NCBI RefSeq assembly: GCF_964340395.1
Contig: NC_135556.1
Span: 5,945,501-6,009,500, forward strand
Source of the DNA: Glandiceps talaboti
Lineage: Eukaryota; Hemichordata; Enteropneusta; Spengelidae
DNA length: 64,000 nt
Direction: 5' to 3'
Part shown: piece after piece, positions 22,674 through 33,590 of the stretch
Layout: each line of letters begins with the position of its first letter
Numbering within the stretch: the first letter of the stretch is position 1
Program-made: the position numbers and the translations under genes
The notes under the pieces: model-generated
What the model was told of the DNA's origin: nothing
What the model saw: the letters and a program-made list of their open reading frames with translations, nothing else
Databases searched by the model: none

Positions 22674-23047
22674 TTCATTATAAATTTACATATCCAAATG
22701 TTTTAAACACGAAACAAAGGTGAATGGCTAAAAATATTTAATAAAAGAGTCATGAAAGGGCATTGATCGTTGATCATCCCAAACAATTGATATATGATCA
22801 ATATGAATTCTAGTTATGTTAACAATGTACATTGTTAACAATACACGATGGCCTCTTTTATTCATTATAAATTTACATATCCAAATGTTTTAAACACGAA
22901 ACAAAGGTGAATGGCTAAAAATATTTAATAAAAGAGTCATGAAAGGGCATTGATCTTTGATCATCCCAAACAATTGTTAAATGATCAATATGAATTCTAG
23001 TTATGTGAGCAATGTACATTGTTAATAATACACGGTGGCCTCTTTTC
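22674..23047. repeat. Two-copy tandem duplication, 187-bp unit
   Basis: 22674-22860 and 22861-23047 are about 95 percent identical by eye, with matching starts (TTCATTATAAATTTACATAT) and ends (GGCCTCTTTT). The first unit contains a perfect 22-bp palindrome at 22818-22839 centred on GTAC; the second has this palindrome partly mutated. Immediately after is a C homopolymer (23048-23063). Within GPCR intron 4. Confidence 0.95.
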
Positions 23048-23215
23048 ACCCCCCCCCCCCCCCGAGACACAGTTCACTGACTGTTCGGTCACTGTAGTCC
23101 TTACGATGGCCAAAGCATGGAATTTACTAAAATTACGATTATTTCATCAGTAAGACTATCAATTTCACCACAATAGATAGAGAAGGTCCATAATCGTGAA
23201 TAGAACAGTACGTAC

Positions 23216-23638
23216 CTGTGGCTCTCCCACCAAAACCATCACCATTCCTCTCCCTTTTCCACCCACAACAGGAACACACTTCCATAAGTCCTTGTCGAAA
23301 TTTTTTCAACATGAAGCAATACACAACTGGGTTGACACAGCAGGACATGTACATGACCAACTTGATGACTGCCGCCTCGATTGCCGTCACAGATTTCAAG
23401 GCAGTCATTGGATCATACACAAACCAAATATTCAACACCCAAAATGGAGTCCAACAAATAAAGAACAAAACTACAACAACGATAAGCATTCCGACTACTC
23501 TCCTCTTGGCTGCGTTAGAAGCACTGCTTCGTAATCGTCGTCTACGGTTACGAAGTACTCGTTTGAAGGAATCTACACCATTCGCGCTCTCAGAGTTGAA
23601 GCCGCCATCTTTGTCAAAGTTCGTTGTGAGGTTGGTGT
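23216..23638 (-). CDS. CCK receptor-like GPCR, exon 4 (third intracellular loop, TM6, TM7)
   Basis: Minus-strand acceptor TTCGTTCATAG precedes ACACC, with AG at 23640-23639; donor CACAG/GTACGT has its GT at 23215-23214. The exon supplies residues 315-455. It begins with an acidic then strongly basic third intracellular loop (RRRRLR at 346-351, AAKRRVVG at 357-364, typical of G-protein contact at the foot of TM6). TM6 follows with FFICWTPFW at 373-381 (the C-W-x-P switch). TM7 is about 403-425 with the NPVVY motif at 417-421. A KKFRQGL helix 8 at 426-432 and the cysteine cluster CSCC at 436-439 suit palmitoylation. Both splice phases are 1. Confidence 0.93.
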
Positions 23639-25402
23639 CTATGAACGAAATATATAAAATCATGAAATGTCACTCGACGTGTGGTTTCTCAGTCAAAGTT
23701 ACTGGTTTAAGCTACAGTCATGCAATATTAAAATCCTCGCTAAAGATTGATATTTTTATTCAATAAGGAAACACGTGATTGAATCCCACGGTTCTCGCAT
23801 GGGCGCCAAGGCTTATCAGTGGGGCTATGCGGACTAGAAAGGATTTAGTGTTTTGTTCGTGACCAACATTTTCTATAGCGTAATTTTACATCAACTTTAG
23901 GAAAGTGAATAATTATTTATTTTTAAAAAGAAATCAAAATAAAATAAGACTAATATTATTCAGTCACTTCAATTACTGCAAGGCGGTAAGACTGAAACAG
24001 AACTGGTTCAAAATCTCATTAATATTGTCATTTCTTTCGTCTGAGCTGCAGGTTAACGACCACTGCCACTTATCATCCTTTGACGAAGATCTGCTTAGCT
24101 AATACGTACAACCCTTTGCAGCAGTTTTCTGGCGATACCGCTAATCAGAACGCTGTTTTATCAGTGATGGATAATTAAAACTGGGATTGAAGGTTCTGAA
24201 AGGTTTTCACCTTATCAGGCTATCAAATTGCCAAATATTGACACAATATAAAAGCGAGGACCTCTGATGTAGGGTCACCCCATGTTCTTATCATTTTGTT
24301 TCATGTCTGTGAAAGTCATGGTCATATCCTTGTATACCACATGACTAATATCTTTCTCAGACAGAAACAAACTGATAAAGGCATGGAATGAATCTGCATC
24401 AGTGGCACCCTTCTATTGTTATCAATAGAAGTCAATGTGATAAGGAGAAAACTTTCCGCTACCCGCAAATGGCCCACATGAAGTAAATGTAGTAACATGT
24501 TTAGTAACATGTTTTTTTGTCGAGCCAGTCAATGTTCTGTTACAGCCTTAATACTGCCCTCTATGGTACAAGTATCATTTAAAGCGGCAACTCAGTGAAC
24601 ATATTTGTTGAAACTGTTTGGTTAGATTCAATAACTTACTCGTAATATTGTACACCCTGAACACTACTGAATCATCTATGGGTTAAACATTTACTGTAGC
24701 TGTATACATGATAAATCAAATCAAATCAAATTGATCTTTTGGGCCCGCATCCAAAAACTAACGCCCTCAACGGCGATAACTATTTAAATCTGTTATTGCA
24801 ATACTAATAGGCAAGATCGTAAAAAATGTCTGATTATTGATGTTTTAACACTTTTCAGGGAATAGATTGTGGTTATCGGTCGAAAAATGATACTACAGTT
24901 ACACACTAGTACAGTTTTAGCCTGGCGACAAACTGAAAACCAAGCTTTCGCTCAAGATTTACACTTGTCACTACACCACTTACGAATAATACTGACCACT
25001 AACTAACAGATACAATGTCTTCTTATAAGTAACTGAATAATTATTAGGGCATATACATTTGGTTACTTGGTGAAAAAACATCCAAGTTGCAGCTTTTAAG
25101 ATCTTCGAGGAAAATGTCAAATTAGAGTGGCACAATCTGTAACCGAACTTTGAACTCTCGTAGGCTAAAACGTAAAATACACTTTTAATGTCGGGACTAA
25201 AATAGATAACTTTGAAAACAAAATTGACCCCCTTAAAACTTTCCAGTTACAAAACTGAAGTCTTTTTAATAAGTAAAGGAAATTAGAACATCGTAAACTG
25301 TATGGTAGGTGTATTTGTTAGCGGAAATTATCGCAATTTCCCGCCATAAGAACCTACTGACTTTTTACGTATGGTTTATTCAAATGTTCACGCTCTACTT
25401 AC

Positions 25403-25526
25403 CTTCAATGAACATGGGAGTTTGATGCTCGTTCTGCATTCCATGCCATAGATCCTTGATCACTAAACTATATGCCACCGACATCACCATTAATGGTACC
25501 ACCATCATAATTACAAAGAGCCATGT
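25403..25526 (-). CDS. CCK receptor-like GPCR, exon 3 (TM5)
   Basis: Minus-strand acceptor TTTCTTTTCTTAAAG (AG at 25528-25527) precedes ACATGGCTC; donor ATTGAAG/GTAAGT has its GT at 25402-25401. It encodes residues 274-314: TM5 with WLFVIMMVVPLMVMSVAYS, including the conserved Pro284 (P5.50) and Tyr292 (Y5.58), then the start of the third intracellular loop with IKDLWHGM. Phase 0 in and phase 1 out agree with exons 2 and 4. Confidence 0.9.
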
Positions 25527-27064
25527 CTTTAAGAAAAGAAACGATTGACAGGATTGTTTTTCTGTTCTCACGGAAGGCATTCAGTTTACGTCTAGTATAA
25601 TGCAGTGCTCAAACACTGGAACTTAAGAGCTAAATCGTTGTCAATCCATGTAAATATGTTTATTCTGAGAGGTGAAACTAAACTGTGACAAATTCTGGTA
25701 GGTGATTATTTTACTTATTGACAAGTAACCAAAGCACATATAATTATGCATAGTAATTGCATATTCATTAAAAAAATATTAATATGAATTATGGGGTGTC
25801 ACAGTAACTTCATACACGTAGTTATCTCACGAGCGACACTAAATGCATCAAATACGTATAAAGATAAAATTTTATTCAAAATACGTGTAAAAATAAACGT
25901 TTTGTTCCAAATACATATTAAGGAAAAATGAGCACCTAAAATTTAACGTTCATTAAAATTTGTAATGATTTTCTTTTCTGTGTTTGGAATACATGTGAAA
26001 CTTCATTTTTAGTTTAATTTTACCAACATGGATGAACAAATTACTATAAAATACTTCATTGGAAACAAAATCAGACGAATGTCATAGCATGTCTAAAAGT
26101 AAAACGTTTTAGCATCGTTCTGCTAGACAAAGTGCGTTTAATTGTGTGTTGCGCATTTCAGAAGACGGACCGTTTGCAGAGCACATGATGTAGATGACTG
26201 ATATTTACAGAAAGTGGAGTATGACGTACATCACTAGAGAAAGAGAGACGTTTATCTCTAATACGAATGGTTAGAGTCTTGTAATTGCACTTTCCCATTT
26301 GTAGGAAAGAAAATAGAGCACACTTTGAGTCGCCTCATTCCATCACATCCTCCATTTCGAGAAAGCTATATATTTGACAAACACAAAATTCATGTATTTT
26401 CAATTGGGGAAAATGTCATACGTTTGTTTGAATTCTTAAGAACATAATGGGTGATGGGTGCACTAATGACTGCGGTACAGATGCAGAAATCCTACTTAAT
26501 ATTCATGGAATGGGCATGCACACGTCAATAAGTTGTTTCGAGACCTGGCCGATGTATGTTTAATTGTGTCCAGACTATGCTAAGTGACATGCCTTCTATT
26601 ACGCTATTTACAAATTATATCATATTCTTTTTGATATCGCAGATGAAATGCAAAAAAATGGCCCAATCCATTATGCACAGGGGGACGTAAGCTTATTGTC
26701 AGAATTCTCGTCTCTATCCAGGAAAATATATATATATATACATAGAGTTTCATTCTTCTTTCGCCAAGTAGAGTGCTCATATCATACATAAAATGAAAGA
26801 ATACGAGTATGTTATTACTTTATGTATTTACTCAGGTCTATGCTTGTGTGTGATACTGTGCCAAGTTTTTATAGAACCCTAGCTTTTTGCAGTAACAGTA
26901 TAGAACATGAGCGTCTACATCTAACTGCGAAATATGACTACAACAATTGCGAATCTATCGCTATTTGGCGAAAAAATGTGTACAGAAAAAGACCTTAAAT
27001 CTGAAAAAAAAAATTTAAACAAATTTATCCTGCAACTTATAACCTTTTGGAAATTCATACTCAC

Positions 27065-27324
27065 GATATAAACCTGGTAAGATGTTAGATTTGGCCAATC
27101 AATTTGCTCATCACAGGCGAATATATTCTGTCCGGCCTTTCGTAGATTGGCAAATACCACAGAAGGGATGCATAAAACAAATGCAGCGAACCAAACCAGT
27201 CCAATTGTCTGATAAGCATGCCTCTTCGTTTGCCATCGCCGTGAGCTTAATGGTCGACAAATTGCAAAATATCTCTCCATTGATATCGCTACAAGTGTCC
27301 ACACAGAGACGAATACTGATATCA
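27065..27324 (-). CDS. CCK receptor-like GPCR, exon 2 (TM3, TM4, second extracellular loop)
   Basis: Minus-strand acceptor TTATTTTCGCAG (AG at 27326-27325) precedes TGATATCAG; donor TATATC/GTGAGT has its GT at 27064-27063. It encodes residues 187-273: TM3 with VSVWTLVAISMERYFAICRP (ERY at 203-205 replaces DRY, as in CCK receptors), an SSRRWQTKRHA second intracellular loop (213-223) very like the CCK receptor sequence around WQT, TM4 (about 225-245, W231 and P240), and the second extracellular loop with C257, expected to pair with C179. N265 is a possible glycosylation site. Confidence 0.93.
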
Positions 27325-29289
27325 CTGCGAAAATAATAAGCATACAAAAGAATACAAGAGCGTTGGTAAAGTTAAGTTATTACAAGTGGGCATTTCCCCG
27401 TAAGTCCAATTTCATTTTTATGCATGCTACCGTGGTAAGTGTGGTGGTAATTGTGAAATCTCAACTGCAAATATATCTGGAGTACGTGCTGTGTAAGAAA
27501 TACTTGCAGTTGCTAACTAATAGAATTACGGGAGTAACCCTGAGTGAAATTGGAATCTGTTTTAAAAATATCATATAAATGGTATTCTGTTCTAATCAAT
27601 CGATATTTATATTACATATAAGAAAATAACTCTTGGCCCAATAGTACGTGTACTGCGGGCATGGTCGAAGAAGTCTTGTAAACAAACTGGTAATTGATGG
27701 CCGACATGAAGAGTGGTGACAAGTATCTCAATCTTACGTCACTGCGCTGTCAAAGTAACGGTCAAAGGTCAATAAGTCTATGATACATTTTTGCTCATAA
27801 CGAGGTTGTCAAATTCGGGTAAAGTTGCTGAATCTACTGCAGCACTGGAACACCTTTAAACAAGACATGAAATTTGTACAACATCAATATGTACGATGGG
27901 AATCATGGGATAATAGTTATGGAAAATGCCATTTTCCTAAACATAACTTTGTAATTATCCAAATTGAATCGCACAAGCTGTTGTCATTTATTTTGAAATA
28001 GGAAGGCATGTGCTTTCTTGGAGCTGAATTAATCTTCTGGTAGTAGCTTGACAGTGTGTGCCTGACAAACATGTTAAAGGAGATAGACGTTAAGCCGCCT
28101 TTACAGATATTAATTATTGTTAATGTAAATGTCATCGTAAAGTTCGACCTCCATTGTAATTCGGAAGATAGTCACAAAGCACTGTTTTCCTTGAGGTTCT
28201 AACATATACCGATTTTGTTTTGGGCTAAGTGATGTAATTTCAAAGTAGCGGGGAACTAGAGAGACACCGACCGCCGTAATGCAATCATATTGCTGCGCCG
28301 GTTTGAAACAGCATGCAGTGTGGAAAGGCCGTAGATGTCGAATTATGATTGGAATTTGCATGCTAAAAAGACAGTTGTCTGGCAGAGTTATAGAGTAGGT
28401 TGGTCTTGAACAAAATCCCTGATAAAGTATAGCATTAATGTGAAAACCTGGGAATTGAACCTCAATGATTTATTTTAAAAATGTACTGAACCGCTCTTTT
28501 TTTAAAAATAGAACTTGATACAGCCATCACCTGGGACACGACTTATCAACATAACTAAAGGAACTCTTTATAAGCTTACGGATAATTTCCTTAATCGTGG
28601 ACGCAGATTTTGTCATCGAATCAATAATTAAGGTATGCATTTTGAGTTATCTTTTAATTTCCACGCCAGTCACTTGGTCAACTGCATACATTATATATCA
28701 ATAATTAAAAGAAGAAAAATCCACCTAAAAACACACCTAATAATTCAATCATTTATACTATCTAGACGACTTTGAATGTATGTGTGAATTTCTCAAATAA
28801 AATCAATTGTTGGGACTTTGCTGAATTTATGAAAGTCACCACCAACTTTTGCCGCAAAGGATATCGGGATCATTACATCACCACGCCATGCTGTCGGATA
28901 GAATTCGGTAAAAGGCATAAATCGAAAGACAATCTTTCCATTTCTAACCATTTTACGTCATACTGTCAAGCTACTACCAGAAGATTACTTCAACTCCCTA
29001 AAGGCTCATGCCTTTCTATTACAAAATAAATTGTTGGGATACTAGTAATTACACAGTTTCTATGTAAAGGAAGATAACATTTTGCATAATTACTATCCCA
29101 GGATGTACTACCAATCCAGAGTGACTATAGAGTTTCAATAAGACGGCACGGTGTTTTTTATGTCTCACACTAGAGATTTTGTTACAAATTACATAAAATA
29201 AAATAAAGACACTGATATCACACAAAACATCTAAAATGATACATTTCATTTCACTGTGAACCCAAATAAACATCACGGTGGGATGAAAC

Positions 29290-29455
29290 AAGGAAGATTC
29301 AAACACAAAACTGTTTATTTGTGTTCACAGTGAGATAAAATGTAACATTTCATGTACGTGTATTGTCAGTGCGTGTAGTTTGTTTGTGTAATTTGTATGT
29401 GCGTTCACTGTGAGATAAAATGTAACATTTCATATGTATTTTGTTTGTGTAATTT
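29290..29455. repeat. Imperfect tandem duplication of about 85-95 bp
   Basis: GTTCACAGTGAGATAAAATGTAACATTTCAT is followed by GTTTGTTTGTGTAATTTGTA, and both recur at about 29404-29455. A partly inverted relative (TTGTTACAAATTACATAAA) lies near 29177-29196. Confidence 0.6.
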
Positions 29456-29786
29456 GTAACAAAAACGTTGAAGCTAAGCCTAATTGAAAATATATTGTCT
29501 GTGTTGTTAGGTAGTAAAACCCATTGTACATTATATTGAAGTATGAAGTCCAAGTCTTGTTTGAAAGTGTTCCAAAACTGCTTTACCAAACTTTGACTAG
29601 CTCGTTATCTTTCAAAATATATCTTAGATATATTTGAGTTATTGCTAGATGACCTTTGACCTGTACATTGACAGTTCAATGCTGTACGATTGAAATATTA
29701 TTATAAATAGTTTTTCATGTCGGTCATATTGTTTCTTCATGGTGAACTTCTTTTTAAAACAACTAGATCAAAAATAAACGTACTGT

Positions 29787-30249
29787 ACATACATACATAC
29801 ATACATACATACATACATACATACATACATACACACACACACATACATACATACATACATACATACACACACACACGCGCGCACACATACATACACACAC
29901 ATACATACATACATGCATGCATACATACACACACATACATACATACATACATACATACATACATACATACATACATACATGCATGCATACATACACACAC
30001 ATACATACATACATACATACATACATACATACATACATACACACATACATACATACATACATACATACACACATACATACATACATACACATACATACAT
30101 ACATACATACATACATACATACATACATGCATACATACATACATACATGTACATACATACATACATACATACATACATACATACATGCATACATACACAC
30201 ACACATACATACATACATACACACATACATACATACATACACACATACA

Positions 30250-30280
<31 letters not shown>
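29787..30280. repeat. (ACAT)n microsatellite with CACACA and GCATGC variants
   Basis: Nearly 500 bases of ACAT units interrupted by short AC runs and TGCATGCAT variants that recur as blocks (29911 and 29980). All long open frames across it on both strands are artefacts. Confidence 0.97.
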
Positions 30281-31370
30281 CTATTGCATTTTGGGATTGC
30301 TGTGGCTAGGAAAACGTTAAGGCAGTATTTCATTTATTATATTTACAATTACAGTGCGCTGGTTTAGTTCAGCTATTTCTTTATTTAGTAAATTCTTAAG
30401 GTACACAGTCTTTTAATATCACAGATTGTTTGAGGCTAACACAGTCACCATGATGTACAGTAGTCAAAGGGTGTCCGGCTATATTGAAAGCACACACTAA
30501 AGTGTGAAGTGAAGGCTCGTTTAGTTTACGTAGCACCTATTTGCATGTCATCCTTAAACTAGTAACAAAAAACCCACAGAAAATAATCTAAGTTTACATA
30601 GCCAAATTATTTGTATTACCCGAAGGAATGTCGACTAGTAAAATGGTCATTTATAGTCATGTATTAACGGGATTATTCTCCGGAGTAGTTTACAGCCCAT
30701 CTTCGTTTAGTCTCTAGTGGCTAAAAAACATCTCGAATCAATCAGATGGTTCAATAAAGATTTAGCAGTAATACAGATACATCAATTCCGATTAGTCAGC
30801 TTTAGTAGTCGAGCGATAAACGAATATATTGATCGCGTTGTAGAGTACGTCATTGAATTCAGATTGTTGTTCTTGAGACCTACACACATTGCCTGTGAGT
30901 GCGTATATAGAATAGGCCTTGGAGAACTATTACAACTACATGACACAGGGCATTACTAGTATCTCACATCCTCTTGTGAACTGAGGGGCAGTTTTGTAGA
31001 CTAACAAGCTTGTATAACTGAGTTGTGTGAGATTTAATGTCAATGAAAGCATTTACCTATAATATCTCTGTAGTATGGAAATAAGTTAATATTGCGTCAG
31101 TGATGGGGTTGATATCATTACGTCACAAGAAATACACATGGTATGATGTTATCCTACAATTAAAACCTTTTATAGTCAATATGTAGAATTTCAGCCACAT
31201 TCATACGAAAGGAACTCAAATTAAAGCTGACTAGATTTCGGTGGCATAATCCATACTACAAATTTAACTATCCTCATCAGTTCGCAAGTTACTTGCACTG
31301 TATTACTGGTAAATACAAGTGGTATATTTTGTCTGCATCATTCTTACAACTTAATACAAGCCAGTTGGGT
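30281..31370. other. Non-coding stretch within GPCR intron 1
   Basis: No repeat or gene recognised; the open frame at 30717-30959 shows no known domain. Confidence 0.5.
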
Positions 31371-31394
31371 TGGCATCCAATGGCGCGCGTTTAT

Positions 31395-32075
31395 TCATGC
31401 CGCAAAAACGCGATGAATGTTTTGCTAATGCAGCAAGAGATTCGAAGAGTGTTTTACTAATAATATATCATCGAACATTTCTTTCACTTTCAGTAGTGTT
31501 AGGATTTAGCTCTCAGAGAAGGATTAGTCCCGAAACATCAGTTATCTATCATTTTAACTCAACTTTGTGTGTTTTACTAATGACTCAAAGACGGAATGCA
31601 CGATTTATTGAATCCGGGATGCCGCAAGGAATCGATGCGTGTTTTACTAATACCGTAAAGACGCGATGCGTGTTTTGAGGTTTTACTAATCCCGCAAAGA
31701 CGCGGTGCGTGTACATGTTTTATTAATACCACAAAGACACGATGCGTGTTTTATCAGTAGCCCCATCTACACATAGGTCGTCCTACCTGAGGTAGGATAG
31801 ATTTGTGTCTACACGTAGGAAGGTTACAGCGTAGATGTCGCCCGTTCCGTCCTGACAGTACTATAGGACGAAGTCAGGAGGATTTCAGGAAACCTCTTAA
31901 AGGTGTCCTAAGTCAGGACGGTTTCAGGACAGGTTCAGGACGCGTTTGCGTCTACACGCGCTTCAAACTATCCTGAATCCTACCTCAGGTAGGATTTTTA
32001 GTGCCGTGTAGACGGGGCTAATGTCGCAAAGACGCGATGCGTGTTTTTCTAATCTAGCAAAGACAAGCCTGCGTA
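31395..32075. repeat. Degenerate minisatellite, about 31-46 bp units, split by a MITE
   Basis: Units of the type CGCAAAGACGCGATGCGTG followed by TTTTACTAATAC recur, clearest at 31625-31757 and 32021-32070, with older diverged units from 31395. A 259-bp element interrupts the array at 31760-32018. Confidence 0.85.
31760..32018. mobile_element. 259-bp MITE with TA target duplication
   Basis: The ends are inverted: GCCCCATCTACACATAGG on the left and, read on the other strand, GCCCCGTCTACACGGCAC on the right. CCTACCTGAGGTAGGAT also occurs near both ends. It is flanked by TA at 31758-31759 and 32019-32020. Removing the element and one TA restores a minisatellite unit, so the insertion site is clear. 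The interior has repeated TCAGGACGG/TCAGGACAGG motifs and no coding capacity. TA duplication is the rule for Tc1/mariner-type elements, but the superfamily is not proven. Confidence 0.85.
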
Positions 32076-33240
32076 TACGAAATCGCATACACGCATGGTA
32101 GTTTTACGACAGTGCGTCAGCATTAATTCTTCAGAAAATAATGAATAATTTTTTATTTGAAATGGGAGTGTTTTCTTTTATTATAATTTGCTGGTAAAAA
32201 TTGGCATAAGACTCTTAAAAATCCTGAGGAACATAATTTTGACCTTCAAGTGAAAATGAGTATGATGGAATGAATTGCCAATTGCCTGTTCACACATCCT
32301 TGTATGCTAACAGTTACGGTTGATGACACCACTTCGTACTAATCCGACCAAAAATTCGATGAGTTTGTACGCCAGCGGCTAGAAGCGTCATTTTACCGTA
32401 GCGAAGGCCACACTTCTTGTCACCTCTGAATTGTACGCATCGTCGTGACTAACATTATCGAGCTTAATAAAGTCACGTTTAATAAACAGCCACTATCACA
32501 TAAATTCAAGACTGTCTCCGGGGAATGGGAATAGTTCCCACTTTAACACTCCAATTAATCCAGTCATCCAGAAAAGCAATTACTTATCCCTAACCCAATA
32601 TGACCCTAAATACTTGAAGTGTTCAATTCAAACAAGCGGATCATACTTGTTTTCTTGCCAGTATCGTAAAGCAAGACGAAAGGGCTATTTCATCACCTCC
32701 AACTCTTCAACCTTGACCTAGGATCAACTTATCAAAGTGTTGCTGTGACAATTATATTAGTATACACAATGTAATATATGTACTAAACAAATTGCTTGTC
32801 AACTATACATTTATTTTTGTCTCTTGGGTTATCTACTCCTTTAAACTTTTGATGTTCGAATAAAAAAGTACGTTCAATCTGACAATGCTCAGTAAATCTG
32901 GTTGCCCGATCATCTTTGATCAACATACATACAAATATCTTACTTTTCTGAAATAACTACCGTCTTCGTCGACCATTAACTATATTTTATCTTATTTTCT
33001 CCAGGCATATACATTCTCGTTTAGCTATCAAGGGGCTTATAGATAGATATGGAATAAATTACCATACTCAATAAGATCTACCACTAGTAAAAATAAAGAA
33101 TGCTAACAGGTATGTTGCTAAATAGACAATTTGTGCCTCATCTTGTTCCCATCGCCATTAGTAGATACAAAACCCTTTTAAGTGTTAAACCTTCAACCTC
33201 TCTGGATGAGAACTGGCCAATGATAAGGCAAAAAAATGAG
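32076..33240. other. Non-coding stretch within GPCR intron 1
   Basis: No gene or repeat recognised. Confidence 0.5.
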
Positions 33241-33241
33241 A

Positions 33242-33590
33242 AATGCTCAATTTCAAAATATGGTGGGTAGGTAGGATTTATTTATTGCTATGTTTCATCT
33301 TTGAGGATATGTTCAAATGTTGTCTTCATATTTACAGAGGTCAACAGAGACTTCTTATCGATGTAATCGCATATTCTGTACTATATGCAGAAGGCATCAT
33401 GTGGTATACTGTATTCTATCGTGTTGTTTTGATCACACTAGGCGATGACAACCAACTTCAAATATCATTATTTCTCGCGCGAATTTGCAATTTTATACAT
33501 ATTTTTATAGACATTTCGACTTTAGGTTGGCGGTAAAAAATACGTTGGGTCGGGTTACCGAAACCAAACAATTTGCTTTGGCCTTAGCTT
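33242..33590. mobile_element. MITE family B, divergent copy D
   Basis: AATGCTCAATTTCAAAATATGGTGGGTAGGTAG at the left and GGTTACCGAAACCAAACAATTTG with GGCCTTAG at the right match the orientation of copy A (5050-5422). The middle is poorly conserved. Confidence 0.5.

Noticed and set aside
26921-27064. Extension of GPCR exon 2 beyond residue 273
   Set aside because: The frame stays open past the GTGAGT donor by chance; the continuation lacks TM5, which is supplied in phase by the exon at 25403-25526.
28110-28361. 83-codon minus-strand frame with protein-like composition
   Set aside because: No recognised domain, no convincing splice signals, and it lies within the large GPCR intron without other support.
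29717-30367. 216-codon frame and shadows across (ACAT)n
   Set aside because: Microsatellite translation; no conserved content outside the repeat.
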